Shown in pieces: positions 8,620 to 16,187 of a stretch of 34,340 bases of DNA (the first letter of the stretch is position 1; every line of letters begins with the position of its first letter). This DNA is from CAZFQG01 sp964520785 (GTDB lineage: Bacteria; Planctomycetota; Planctomycetia; Pirellulales; Thermoguttaceae), in assembly GCA_964520785.1 (NCBI GenBank), contig CAZFQG010000051.1:1-34340 (forward strand), in the 5' to 3' direction. The notes below the pieces were generated by a model that saw nothing but the letters and a program-made list of their open reading frames with translations, made no database searches and was not told the DNA's origin. The translations under genes and the position numbers were made by a program.

Positions 8620-9675
8620 CTAACGGACCTTTGCCTCGTCCAAGACGCCGACGGTGGCGGGATTGAACGTCGAATACCACGCGTAGCCGGAACCTGTGTT
8701 TTCTTCATAGGCCCGCTTGCCGTAGGGGGTGATAATGTGCAGATACACGCTCTGGTCCATCTCATCGGAAAGGGTCGTCACGTGGCCGTCACAGAACGCG
8801 GCGACGACGATTCCGGGGTGGTACGAAGACGGCATCCCGACGTACTTGTTGATTCCACTCTGTGGCGCCGCGGCGTTGTACGTCACGGCATTCCCGGTGG
8901 CCGGATCGATCGGGGGCACGGTCAAGCCGAACGACTTCTCCACGACGTGAATGCCATGGACCGTGGGAGTGCCGGTTCCCGTCTGTTTTCCATAGGGCAA
9001 CACCCAGAGAGAATCGACGTATCCGGTGGGGACGATATCGAGTCGTCCCTCGGAAAGCAGTAACGTCGAGGTGGCACCATCGTGGGAGATGATGTACTCC
9101 AGCGAACCCGTCACCGGTTGACTGGAGTTGTAGGCATTATGGAAGACGCCGGTCGTCATCGAACGGTCGCCATTGAGCAACCCACCGCTCGCCGAGCCCA
9201 ACAGCTCGTCTCGATACCCGCAATTCACCCGATAGGAAAGAGGCGTCTCGCCGGGCCCGCTGGAGGGGGGCGGGTCGCTGGGGCACGTCAGTGAGTTCAG
9301 CCACGCGTATCCGAAGTAGTTCCCCGAAGCGGCCGTCGCGCCAAACGGGTTCTGGTTCGACCAGACGTCCATTAGGTCGCCCCGGTCCATGTAACTGAGG
9401 ATTTGCGTGAACCAACTAACCGGCAGGTTGCCCGAAATGCCCAGTGCGGTGGTCGCCGTGGGATTCTGGATTCCTCCCACGTACCCGGGAAGGCGATTTC
9501 TGGCGCTTTCATAGTTCAGCAGCGCCCTCGCCAACTGATACTGGTTGTTCGAGCACTGGGCTCGGCGTCCCGCCTCACGCGCATTCTGCACGGCAGGCAG
9601 GAGCAGTGATATGAGCATTCCGATGATCGTAATGACGACCAACAGCTCGACAAGCGTAAAACCTTGTTTTTTCAT
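8620..9675 (-). CDS. DUF1559 protein with prepilin-type N-terminus and H-X9-DG domain
   Basis: The 351-residue product begins with a type IV prepilin/pseudopilin signal (KKQGFTLVELLVVITIIGML). Cleavage after the Gly would leave Phe at position 1 and a conserved Glu at position 5. The DUF1559 body follows, with NAREAGRRAQC, and ends with the H-X9-DG motif (His286 to Asp296-Gly297, HPGIVVAAFCDG). These proteins form a very large family almost confined to Planctomycetota, where dozens to hundreds of copies occur per genome; their function is unproven, and surface or pseudopilus structures are proposed. A good SD (AGAGGA) precedes the start, and a terminator lies after the stop. It stands alone between sugar-related genes. 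Confidence 0.95.
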   Translation of the reverse strand: MKKQGFTLVELLVVITIIGMLISLLLPAVQNAREAGRRAQCSNNQYQLARALLNYESARNRLPGYVGGIQNPTATTALGISGNLPVSWFTQILSYMDRGDLMDVWSNQNPFGATAASGNYFGYAWLNSLTCPSDPPPSSGPGETPLSYRVNCGYRDELLGSASGGLLNGDRSMTTGVFHNAYNSSQPVTGSLEYIISHDGATSTLLLSEGRLDIVPTGYVDSLWVLPYGKQTGTGTPTVHGIHVVEKSFGLTVPPIDPATGNAVTYNAAAPQSGINKYVGMPSSYHPGIVVAAFCDGHVTTLSDEMDQSVYLHIITPYGKRAYEENTGSGYAWYSTFNPATVGVLDEAKVR

Positions 9676-9995
9676 TTTGTTCCTCTTCCAATAATCCTAT
9701 AAGATGAGAGCCCTAGCCCATGATTCTATTTTGTCAAAACGCGGCGTTTATTTCCAGTGTTTTCCGAAAGTTTTAATCCCTGGTCCCGGAAAATCTTACA
9801 CAACCACCCGGACCACTACTCCTACATCCCTAAATAAGAGCCGTGGAGACCCCCCCTTTTTTTAGGGGTATTCGAAAAAAAAGGGGAAAAATGGAATCCA
9901 AGGTAACCATACGGACACCTTGATCCCGACAAGACAACTCCCAAACCCGAACACCATTATCCACCAGCCGCGTCATTTTGGCAAGACGCATTCAC

Positions 9996-10012
9996 GGAAT
10001 TCGAAGAATTCC
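9996..10012. promoter_or_regulatory. Perfect 7-3-7 inverted repeat, operator candidate
   Basis: GGAATTC-GAA-GAATTCC is a perfect inverted repeat in the divergent region. It lies about 180 bases upstream of the promoter at 10189 and 320 bases upstream of the DUF1559 start. It could be a binding site for a dimeric regulator; there is no other evidence. Confidence 0.3.
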
Positions 10013-10188
10013 TCCGTTTTCGATGGGTAAGACTTGCTCCGCGGTGCTACCAGGAGAACCGCCGAGTCAATAGAGGGGGGCGGGCAGATACGCGATCGAC
10101 CGGCGTCTCTTGCCCCTGGGGAAGCGGATTGGCCGAAAAACGCGCCGAACCCCGACTTCGCGGTTCTCCCGCCGGGGTTCCCGGCCGA

Positions 10189-10217
10189 TTGACGCGGGCC
10201 ACGGCAAGGGCTACGAT
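10189..10217 (+). promoter_or_regulatory. Sigma70-like promoter of the BNR-protein gene
   Basis: TTGACG (10189-10194) and TACGAT (10212-10217) are separated by 17 bases. They end 48 bases before the ATG at 10266, which has its own SD (AAGGAG, 10251-10256). Confidence 0.6.
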
Positions 10218-10265
10218 CAGGGGAGTTCCCCCTTCCCAAGTCCTACCAACAAGGAGTACCTTACG

Positions 10266-11429
10266 ATGAATGCATCCTCTCGCCGCCTTTGGCTCGTCGC
10301 GACGATTCTGGTCGCCGTTTCCACGCGGCTTGCCGCGGAAGAGAAGAAACCGGCCGCTTCGGAACTCGCCCCGAAAACGCCCGCCGGCACGGTCACGTCG
10401 ACCGGCCATTGGATCACCGATGGAGTGACCGAATTGACCGGCGGCCAACCGGGAAAGTACATCCATCTGGACGAGGGGCGATTGCTTTGCGTCTCCGGCA
10501 ATACGGCGTTCTCCAGTGGCGATCTCGGGAAGACCTGGGAAACCTTGTCGACGATCATTCGGGACACCGAGAGGATTTCTCTCGGAATCGGCCGTGACAT
10601 TCTCCGGACGAGGAAGGGGACGATCATCGTTCCGTTCTCCAACGGAAAAGCGAAGAAGTGGACCTGGGATAACGAAATCCTCGACGCCCCGGGAGCAATC
10701 CTGCCGACTTACGTCGTTCGGAGTCTCGACGGCGGAAAGACCTGGCTGGAGCCGCAAAAGCTGCACGACATCTGGACCGGAGATAACAGCGCTATCATTC
10801 AGACCTCTACCGGCGCCGTCCTTCTCGCTTCAATGAAGTTGCTGAATGATCCGGGGCGTCATGCGGTTTTGACATATCGTAGCGAGGATGAGGGGGAGAC
10901 GTGGCAGCCGAGCCACGTTCTCGACCTCGGCGGCAGGGGCCACCACGACGGGACGATGGAGTCCGCCATGCTCGAGCGGGACGGCCGCCCCTGGATGCTG
11001 ATCCGGACGAACTGGGATTACTTCTGGCACGCCTTTTCCGACGACGACGGCAAGTCCTGGCGGACGGTTTACCCCTCCACAATCGACGCCAGCAGTTCGC
11101 CGGGCTATTTGCGGCGCCTTGCCGACGGCCGGATCGCCTTGGTTTGGAACCGGCTCAATCCGCAAAACGTTCTTGACTATCCGAAACGCGGCGGGATTGA
11201 CTGCGCCGACCGGCCGGCCAGTTGGCACCGCGATGAGCTTTCTCTGGCCTTCTCCAGCGACGAAGGCGAGACGTGGACCGACCCGGTCGTCATCGCGAGA
11301 AAGCCCGGCGGCAACGTCTCCTATCCCTATATGTTCGAAGTCGAACCCGGCAAGCTCTGGGTTTCCGCCTCCGGCGGCTTGAGGGTTGAACTGAAAGTGG
11401 CGGATTTCGTGCCCAAGACGACGCGGTAG
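10266..11429 (+). CDS. Secreted sialidase-superfamily (BNR/Asp-box) protein
   Basis: The 387-residue product has a signal peptide (RRLWLVATILVAVSTRLAAE). It repeats the Asp-box S-x-D-x-G-x-T/S-W about five times: SSGDLGKTW, SLDGGKTW, SEDEGETW, SDDDGKSW and SSDEGETW. These mark the turns of a six-bladed beta-propeller. The usual FRIP/YRIP motif of classical bacterial sialidases is not visible, so true sialidase activity is uncertain; other exported glycosidases and lyases share the fold. A downstream DapA/NanA-type lyase on the same strand fits a release-then-cleave pathway. The gene at 12621 is a paralogue, with shared blocks such as LPTYV and YPY-FE. AAGGAG sits 9 bases before the ATG. Confidence 0.85.
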   Translation: MNASSRRLWLVATILVAVSTRLAAEEKKPAASELAPKTPAGTVTSTGHWITDGVTELTGGQPGKYIHLDEGRLLCVSGNTAFSSGDLGKTWETLSTIIRDTERISLGIGRDILRTRKGTIIVPFSNGKAKKWTWDNEILDAPGAILPTYVVRSLDGGKTWLEPQKLHDIWTGDNSAIIQTSTGAVLLASMKLLNDPGRHAVLTYRSEDEGETWQPSHVLDLGGRGHHDGTMESAMLERDGRPWMLIRTNWDYFWHAFSDDDGKSWRTVYPSTIDASSSPGYLRRLADGRIALVWNRLNPQNVLDYPKRGGIDCADRPASWHRDELSLAFSSDEGETWTDPVVIARKPGGNVSYPYMFEVEPGKLWVSASGGLRVELKVADFVPKTTR

Positions 11430-11503
11430 CCCAAAAACGCTGGAATATCCATCGTCCTATCCGGTACCGGATCGCTCCTTGTCCCGGTCTTCTTCCGGTG
11501 TCG

Positions 11504-11551
11504 TATACTTGGAGCATCCGCTTTCCCATTCCTTCATCCCCGGAGCATCCG
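11504..11551 (+). promoter_or_regulatory. Possible promoter and 10-bp direct repeat before the lyase gene
   Basis: TATACT (11504-11509) is a good -10 box; TTGTCC (11479-11484) is a weak -35 box at a long 19-base spacing. GGAGCATCCG occurs at 11511-11520 and again at 11542-11551, 31 bases apart. The second copy provides the GGAG ribosome site for the ATG at 11556, so a factor binding the repeat could affect both transcription and translation. That last point is inference. Confidence 0.35.
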
Positions 11552-11555
11552 TTCC

Positions 11556-12557
11556 ATGTCGGAGAGCCGAATCCGCGGCATTTTCACGCCCAATATGGTC
11601 CCCTTGGACGAGTCTGGCCGGATCCACGAGCGCGAGCTGCGCCGCTATATCGACTGGTTGATCGACAACGGCGTCCACGGGCTTTATCCGAACGGGTCGA
11701 CCGGAGAATTCATCCGGTTTACCCCGGAAGAGCGGCGCAGAATCGTGGAAATCGTGATGGATCAGGCCCGGGGACGCGTGCCGGTCCTGGCCGGGGCGGC
11801 GGAATCGAACGCGCGCGAGACGATCAAGGCGTGCGAGTATTATCACGGGCTGGGGGTCCGCGCGGTGGCGATCGTCTCGCCCATCTATTACCGGCTGAGT
11901 CCCGACAACGTCTACTCCTATTTCAAGGAGATCTCGCTCAATTCACCGGCCGACATCACGCTCTACAACATCCCGCTCTTCGCCTCGCCGATTGACGTCA
12001 ATACAATCCGCCGCTTAAGCGAGGAATGCGAGCGGGTTACCGCCATCAAGGACTCCTCGGGCGACGTGGCGAATATGATCCGCATGATTCAGGCGATTCG
12101 TCCCAACCGGCCGGAGTTTAGCTTCCTCACCGGTTGGGATCCATGTCTGGCCTCGATGATGGTGGTCGGTTGCGACGGCGCCACGTATGCCACCAGTGGG
12201 ATTGCCCCCCGGTTCGTCCGCGGGCTCTACGACCGCTGCTTTGCCGGGGAGTGGGAGAAAGCTCGCCAGATGCAGTATCTGCTGGTCCGACTTTTCGACC
12301 GGCTTCTGGGGACGGCGGATTTTCCGGAGGCGGTTCGGATCGCCGTGGAAATGCAAGGCTTCGCGATGGGTCCCAGCCGTCTGCCGCTCTCGTTCGAGCA
12401 TGAGAGAATTCTGCGCGAACTGCGCGGCCCCATTTCCTCGATTCTCGCCGAAATGGGTGAGTTTTACGGTGCGCCGCCGACGGAGTCGGTCGACGTACGG
12501 CGATTGGTGGAGACCGTGATTAGCGCCCTACAAAGCTCGGTACCGACGACGCCCTGA
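11556..12557 (+). CDS. DapA/NanA superfamily lyase (N-acetylneuraminate lyase-like)
   Basis: The 333-residue product has the class I pyruvate-aldolase layout: GSTGEF near residue 48, Tyr137 in ITLYNIPLF and the Schiff-base Lys165 in VTAIKDSSGD. It keeps the YNIP form that the other DapA-like gene in this window lacks. It lies 126 bases after a BNR-propeller gene on the same strand and converges on a paralogous propeller gene. By context it may cleave a sialic acid-like or keto-deoxy sugar acid. The C-terminal part is somewhat longer than E. coli NanA or DapA (about 295 residues). DapA activity in lysine synthesis cannot be excluded by eye. The start is the ATG at 11556 with GGAG upstream. Confidence 0.85.
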   Translation: MSESRIRGIFTPNMVPLDESGRIHERELRRYIDWLIDNGVHGLYPNGSTGEFIRFTPEERRRIVEIVMDQARGRVPVLAGAAESNARETIKACEYYHGLGVRAVAIVSPIYYRLSPDNVYSYFKEISLNSPADITLYNIPLFASPIDVNTIRRLSEECERVTAIKDSSGDVANMIRMIQAIRPNRPEFSFLTGWDPCLASMMVVGCDGATYATSGIAPRFVRGLYDRCFAGEWEKARQMQYLLVRLFDRLLGTADFPEAVRIAVEMQGFAMGPSRLPLSFEHERILRELRGPISSILAEMGEFYGAPPTESVDVRRLVETVISALQSSVPTTP

Positions 12558-12620
12558 GAATCCGGCAAGCCCGCCGGCCCCGGGAGGATTCCTCTCGCGC
12601 TATCGCGCCGCCGGCATGTC

Positions 12621-14288
12621 TCATTTCTCGTTCCGGCCCCACCGGAACCACTGCCATCGCGACATGCCATGTACGTCGCGGTTTCCCATGCTGGAATCAC
12701 CGAAGAGAATTCGGTTGACGTCCATCCCCCGGACGCTCTGCAGCTTCGCCGCCAAGACCGGATTCGCCTGATCGTCCACGAAGAGGTAGGCGACTCCGCT
12801 CGCGTGGTCGGTTACGATCTTGTACACATGGTAAGTCGTCGCGTCCAGGTCGTGCTTGGGGTAGAACTGGGCGTTGAACGCGACGGCGTCGCGGCGGAGG
12901 AATAGGTGGCATCCGGTGTTCGGCTTCGAACCACTGACCCAGACTTCGGCGTCGGCACCGCCATACTCGTAGTAGCTCGACTGCGGCTCGACCTTCGCGC
13001 AGAAGCCGACCACGGCGTTTTGATTGCCGTCGAAGACCTCCGGCCGGTTGTCGATATGGTACCCCCCCGTCGGTTTCAGCCGGATGGATCCGTCCTCCTG
13101 AACGGTTCCGGGCTCGCCGTGCGGCGTCCAGGCCGGGTCCGCCTTCACCGGGTCGCCGCCGCCGAACCCGCGATCCAGGTCCACCTTGGGAAGTACGACC
13201 GCCGATAGATCGACCTCCACCGTGCCGGTCGTCGGCTTCATCTCGAGCAGGTCCGACTCCTTCAATCCCAGCGCGATCGTGTCGAACGTCGTCGTGATCC
13301 ATATCTCGCCCTCCGCCGGTTCAAAGACATAGGGGTACGCGATTCGTCGCTTGGGGTCGGAGGCGAGGATCACCGGTGGACTCCAAGTCCGGCCCTCGTC
13401 CTCGCTGTGAGAGATGGAAAGCTCGCCCCTCTGCATGGGGATTTCCTTAGGAAGGTCGTTCCAGACGACCACGATCCGCCCGCTCTTGAGCCGGGCTAAT
13501 TGGGCCGGAGCGCTGACCGCCGTCAGCCGCGAGGGATGGATCACCCGCCAGAATTGGCCGTCGTCGGAATAAGCCTCCCAGAACCGGCCGAGTACGGTGC
13601 GGATGAGCATCATGACGCGGCCGTCTTTCAGTGCCACCACCGTCCCTTCCATGGTCCCGCCGTGATCGCCGATTCCCCCCAGGTCGATCTTGTTCCCGTG
13701 CGTCCAGGTCTTACCGTCATCGTCGGAAATATACGTCCAGGTGATGTGCCGGCCGGGATCGACTTCCACGTCTTGTCCCACCAGGACGAGCCGCCCCTTT
13801 TCCAGTTGGATGAGGCTTCGGATCGCCCCGCACCAGCCGTCCTGAATTTTTTCGGGTTTCTCCCACGTCTTTCCGTCGTCCTTGCTTCGCATGACGTACG
13901 TCGGCAAGTACCAAGCGCGGAGAGCCTCGGGGTCCCAGTTGTCCCACTTTCCCCGGCGGAGTTCCTTCTGGTTCAAGAAGGCGAAGACGATCGCCCCGTT
14001 CTTGGTGCGGATGAGGGCCCGTTCGGGACGGGTCTCGAATGTCTCGGAGTCTTCGAAGAGGGGCGAGGCCTGCCAGGTCGCGCCGCCGTCGGCGCTCCGC
14101 AACGCCTCAGTCTTACCAACGGTGAGAATCGTCCCGTCCGGCAGCGAGATAAAGGGCCCCTGCAAGGTGTGGGGAAGGGGAACGCATTTCTCATGAAAGA
14201 CCGTCTCCGCGCACAATGGGCCCGCGGCGAGGCTTGACGCAATTACGACAAGGACGACGATGATTGATGTACGAGGCCATCGCTTCAT
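12621..14288 (-). CDS. Secreted BNR/Asp-box propeller protein with C-terminal LamG-like domain
   Basis: From the ATG at 14288 (GGAG 7 bases upstream) the product has 555 residues and a signal peptide (TSIIVVLVVIASSLAAG, with CAE after it). Asp boxes SADGGATW, SKDDGKTW, SDDDGKTW, a degenerate SDDGQFW and SEDEGRTW mark a sialidase-type propeller over about residues 35-360. The last 150 residues (with HVYKIVTDHASGVAYLFVDD) resemble a concanavalin/LamG-like jelly roll, probably a carbohydrate-binding part. The propeller is paralogous to the protein at 10266. No FRIP motif is seen, so the substrate is unknown. It follows the VWA gene on the same strand after 88 bases. Confidence 0.82.
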   Translation of the reverse strand: MKRWPRTSIIVVLVVIASSLAAGPLCAETVFHEKCVPLPHTLQGPFISLPDGTILTVGKTEALRSADGGATWQASPLFEDSETFETRPERALIRTKNGAIVFAFLNQKELRRGKWDNWDPEALRAWYLPTYVMRSKDDGKTWEKPEKIQDGWCGAIRSLIQLEKGRLVLVGQDVEVDPGRHITWTYISDDDGKTWTHGNKIDLGGIGDHGGTMEGTVVALKDGRVMMLIRTVLGRFWEAYSDDGQFWRVIHPSRLTAVSAPAQLARLKSGRIVVVWNDLPKEIPMQRGELSISHSEDEGRTWSPPVILASDPKRRIAYPYVFEPAEGEIWITTTFDTIALGLKESDLLEMKPTTGTVEVDLSAVVLPKVDLDRGFGGGDPVKADPAWTPHGEPGTVQEDGSIRLKPTGGYHIDNRPEVFDGNQNAVVGFCAKVEPQSSYYEYGGADAEVWVSGSKPNTGCHLFLRRDAVAFNAQFYPKHDLDATTYHVYKIVTDHASGVAYLFVDDQANPVLAAKLQSVRGMDVNRILFGDSSMGNRDVHGMSRWQWFRWGRNEK

Positions 14289-14376
14289 GGCATCTCTCCG
14301 GAATCGAACTCGGTGGAAACCCCCTTCCATGCTAACATATCGGTTCGCCACCTGCCATGTGAGGACGGAACCCCCT

Positions 14377-15336
14377 CTACGGCTTCCCCTTGCCTCGCGG
14401 GATCAATCTCAGAATATCGATGTAGACGTAAGTACCACCGTTTTCGGCCGCCATCCGCTGCAAAAAGTTATAGCCCCCCTGTTTGGGGCCTGCGCCAAAC
14501 TCGATCGCATTGATGACGGTTCCAGCGGCGTAGCGGCGGATCTTCGCGAGTTGCGCCGGGGACATCCGCGGTTCGTCCCCGTCTGTCAAGAAGAAAATAA
14601 CATCCGGCTGTAGTTTTAGGGCGAGCATTAACGCGGTCTCGTGCTCGGTACCGCCGGAAGGAATGACTGAGTCGACGAAGCGGACGGCGCGGTGTTTGTT
14701 CGGTTCGGTCCCGAAGGCGAGTTTGCCGGCGCTTCCGGCCGGGTTGAACTGGACCGGGTTCTCGTTGTAGAAGATGATCTGAAACTGGTGGTTCGTGTCG
14801 AGACTTTCGAGGCTGCGCTTGAGTTCCTCCTTCGCCGTACGAAGCGTGCCGCGGCCGGCGCCCCCCATGCTTTCGGAACGATCGAAGACGTACACGAACT
14901 TGAATCCTTCCCCTTCCGTCCCGAACAGTCCGACCCGCGCCGCGCCCGCTTGGATGGAACGGCGAGCGCCGGGACCGGCCGTCGCCTCCACGGCGGATCC
15001 GGTTCCACCCCCTTCCAAGGTTCCGGGTCCCAAGACGTTGATAGGTTTTGGAAGAACCTCGGTCGGATCGCTCGGCGGGCCTCCGGAAAGGAGCGGGCCC
15101 GCGACGTCGGCCGCGGTTTGTTCCGCGGACGATACCGAGTCGCTCGTTTCCGTTTCAAAATACTCCCGGTCCCCGTCGCGGCTTTTTAGCGCGATTCCGA
15201 CCTCGGCGGTCCGCTCTCCGGCGGCTTGCTTTGGGCGGCTCGGTTGAATGAGAAGGGCCAAAACAACCAGGACCGCGGCGTGAAAGACCACTGACAGACA
15301 CCAGGACGGCACCGAAAGACGCCGCTGAGCTTTCAT
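14377..15336 (-). CDS. Membrane-anchored von Willebrand factor A domain protein
   Basis: The 319-residue product has one N-terminal membrane helix (about residues 12-30) followed by a low-complexity linker rich in Gly, Pro and Ser. A VWA domain follows with an intact MIDAS: FDRSESMGG (Asp152, Ser154, Ser156), a Thr in PSGGTEHE and Asp in FLTDGDEP. VWA domains bind a metal and mediate protein-protein contacts. The N-terminus resembles the TonB-like head of many planctomycete VWA proteins. The role is unknown. It lies 27 bases after the small gene at 15364-15687 on the same strand, so they are probably co-transcribed. GAGAGGGA is the ribosome site. Confidence 0.88.
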   Translation of the reverse strand: MKAQRRLSVPSWCLSVVFHAAVLVVLALLIQPSRPKQAAGERTAEVGIALKSRDGDREYFETETSDSVSSAEQTAADVAGPLLSGGPPSDPTEVLPKPINVLGPGTLEGGGTGSAVEATAGPGARRSIQAGAARVGLFGTEGEGFKFVYVFDRSESMGGAGRGTLRTAKEELKRSLESLDTNHQFQIIFYNENPVQFNPAGSAGKLAFGTEPNKHRAVRFVDSVIPSGGTEHETALMLALKLQPDVIFFLTDGDEPRMSPAQLAKIRRYAAGTVINAIEFGAGPKQGGYNFLQRMAAENGGTYVYIDILRLIPRGKGKP

Positions 15337-15363
15337 CGTCGTCCCTCTCTTGACCCTGTGTCC

Positions 15364-15687
15364 CTACCAACCGGTGACCATGTTCGACTCGATCACCTTC
15401 CGCGCGTTCTCCAAATCGCAACCGGTTTCCTGCATGTACAGACGGATCGCCTGGACTTTGTCTCCAGCCGCCTTGGCAAGGCAGTCTCGAGCGACCGGGG
15501 AAGGGTCCAGATTCCCGGAAATGCCCAGAGCCGCTTTCGAGATGACCCAGATGTCCCGGGGACGCTTGCCGATGCGGACGATCTCCTCGCCCGGATAGCT
15601 CGAATCGACCTTTTCTCTCGCGGCGGCCTCTTGTTCCGCCCAGGTGACGATGATGTGGGCCTTCGTTTCAATTTCGAAAAGCGGCAT
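15364..15687 (-). CDS. Small protein with L7/L12 C-terminal-like end
   Basis: The 107-residue soluble product has a last third (DKVQAIRLYMQETGCDLENA, then RKVIESN) that resembles the C-terminal domain of ribosomal protein L7/L12, where a similar K-x-x-x-I-K-x-x-R-E-x-T-G-x-x-L-x-x-A-K pattern occurs. The first half (residues 1-60) shows no family I can name. Such small L7/L12-C-like proteins recur in planctomycetes next to unrelated genes; their role is not established. AAAGGA lies 8 bases before the ATG. It probably heads a transcript with the VWA gene. It is not the ribosomal stalk protein itself, because the N-terminal dimerisation domain and hinge are absent. Confidence 0.75.
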   Translation of the reverse strand: MPLFEIETKAHIIVTWAEQEAAAREKVDSSYPGEEIVRIGKRPRDIWVISKAALGISGNLDPSPVARDCLAKAAGDKVQAIRLYMQETGCDLENARKVIESNMVTGW

Positions 15688-16187
15688 TCAGTTGTTTCCT
15701 TTGACTCAAGAACAAAATCGGGGTCAAACTTCCTTATCAATATAGAAGGGTCCAAGCCGTCCGTCCAGGGCCGGAAATCGCCGTCCAAATTGACGCGTTC
15801 GCCGTTGCGGCCGTTTTTCGGGTCGTACCGGATGTTCTCCGCGCGGCGAACCGATGGTTTCCGCATGCTGGTGAAAAGTCTGGCGGTGTTCCTTTCCACT
15901 CGCCACCCCCCCATTTTCGTGCTAAGATAGGGGGCAATATCGGGCCCGGCATCGGCGGTATGCCGGGGAGGCGGTTCGAAAACCCGCCAAAGACGTGTCC
16001 GACGTGTTGCATCGGAGCCTCTTCCCGGCGTCACAGGCCCAACGGAAAGGACTTCAGGCGTCTTGAAACCGTGCCGTTGGGGGCGCGCTTCGCGAAGTCG
16101 CGAAACGAAGAGCCGAGAAAGCGGCGGCGGTCGTTTCATCCGGGGTCCCGGAAGGCCCTATTGTACCACCGGTGGGGGAATAACGAC
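15688..16187. other. 500-bp divergent intergenic region
   Basis: This lies between the small gene (-) and galT (+). No clear RNA gene or promoter was recognised; TAAGAT at 15923 is a weak -10 candidate for galT. On the minus strand at about 15725-15905 one frame has a coding-like composition (for example NIRYDPKNGRNGERVNLDGD) but runs into the small gene out of frame without a stop, so it may be a remnant. A hairpin with one bulge (GGCGGTT at 15970-15976 against AACCCGCC) resembles a tRNA T-arm, but no tRNA is present. Confidence 0.4.

Larger units (their letters stand above)
9676..10265. other. 590-bp divergent intergenic region with structured DNA
   Basis: No credible gene is visible. The left part (9676-9950) is unusually AT-rich for the window and probably holds the DUF1559 promoter. 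It contains a perfect 11-bp inverted repeat (CCCCTTTTTTT at 9853-9863 and its complement at 9876-9886). A second inverted repeat lies at 9996-10012. The right part carries the promoter for the BNR-protein gene. Confidence 0.6.

Noticed and set aside
12558..12591. GAATCC/GGATTC inverted repeat between convergent genes as terminator
   Set aside because: Six-bp stem with a 22-base loop and no T tract; too weak to call.
15970..15989. tRNA T-arm-like hairpin with GTTCGAAA
   Set aside because: No acceptor stem, anticodon arm or D-arm can be built around it.
15960..16187. N-terminal extension of galT
   Set aside because: The extra 76 residues are basic and unlike any GalT N-terminus; the ATG at 16188 has an SD and family similarity.
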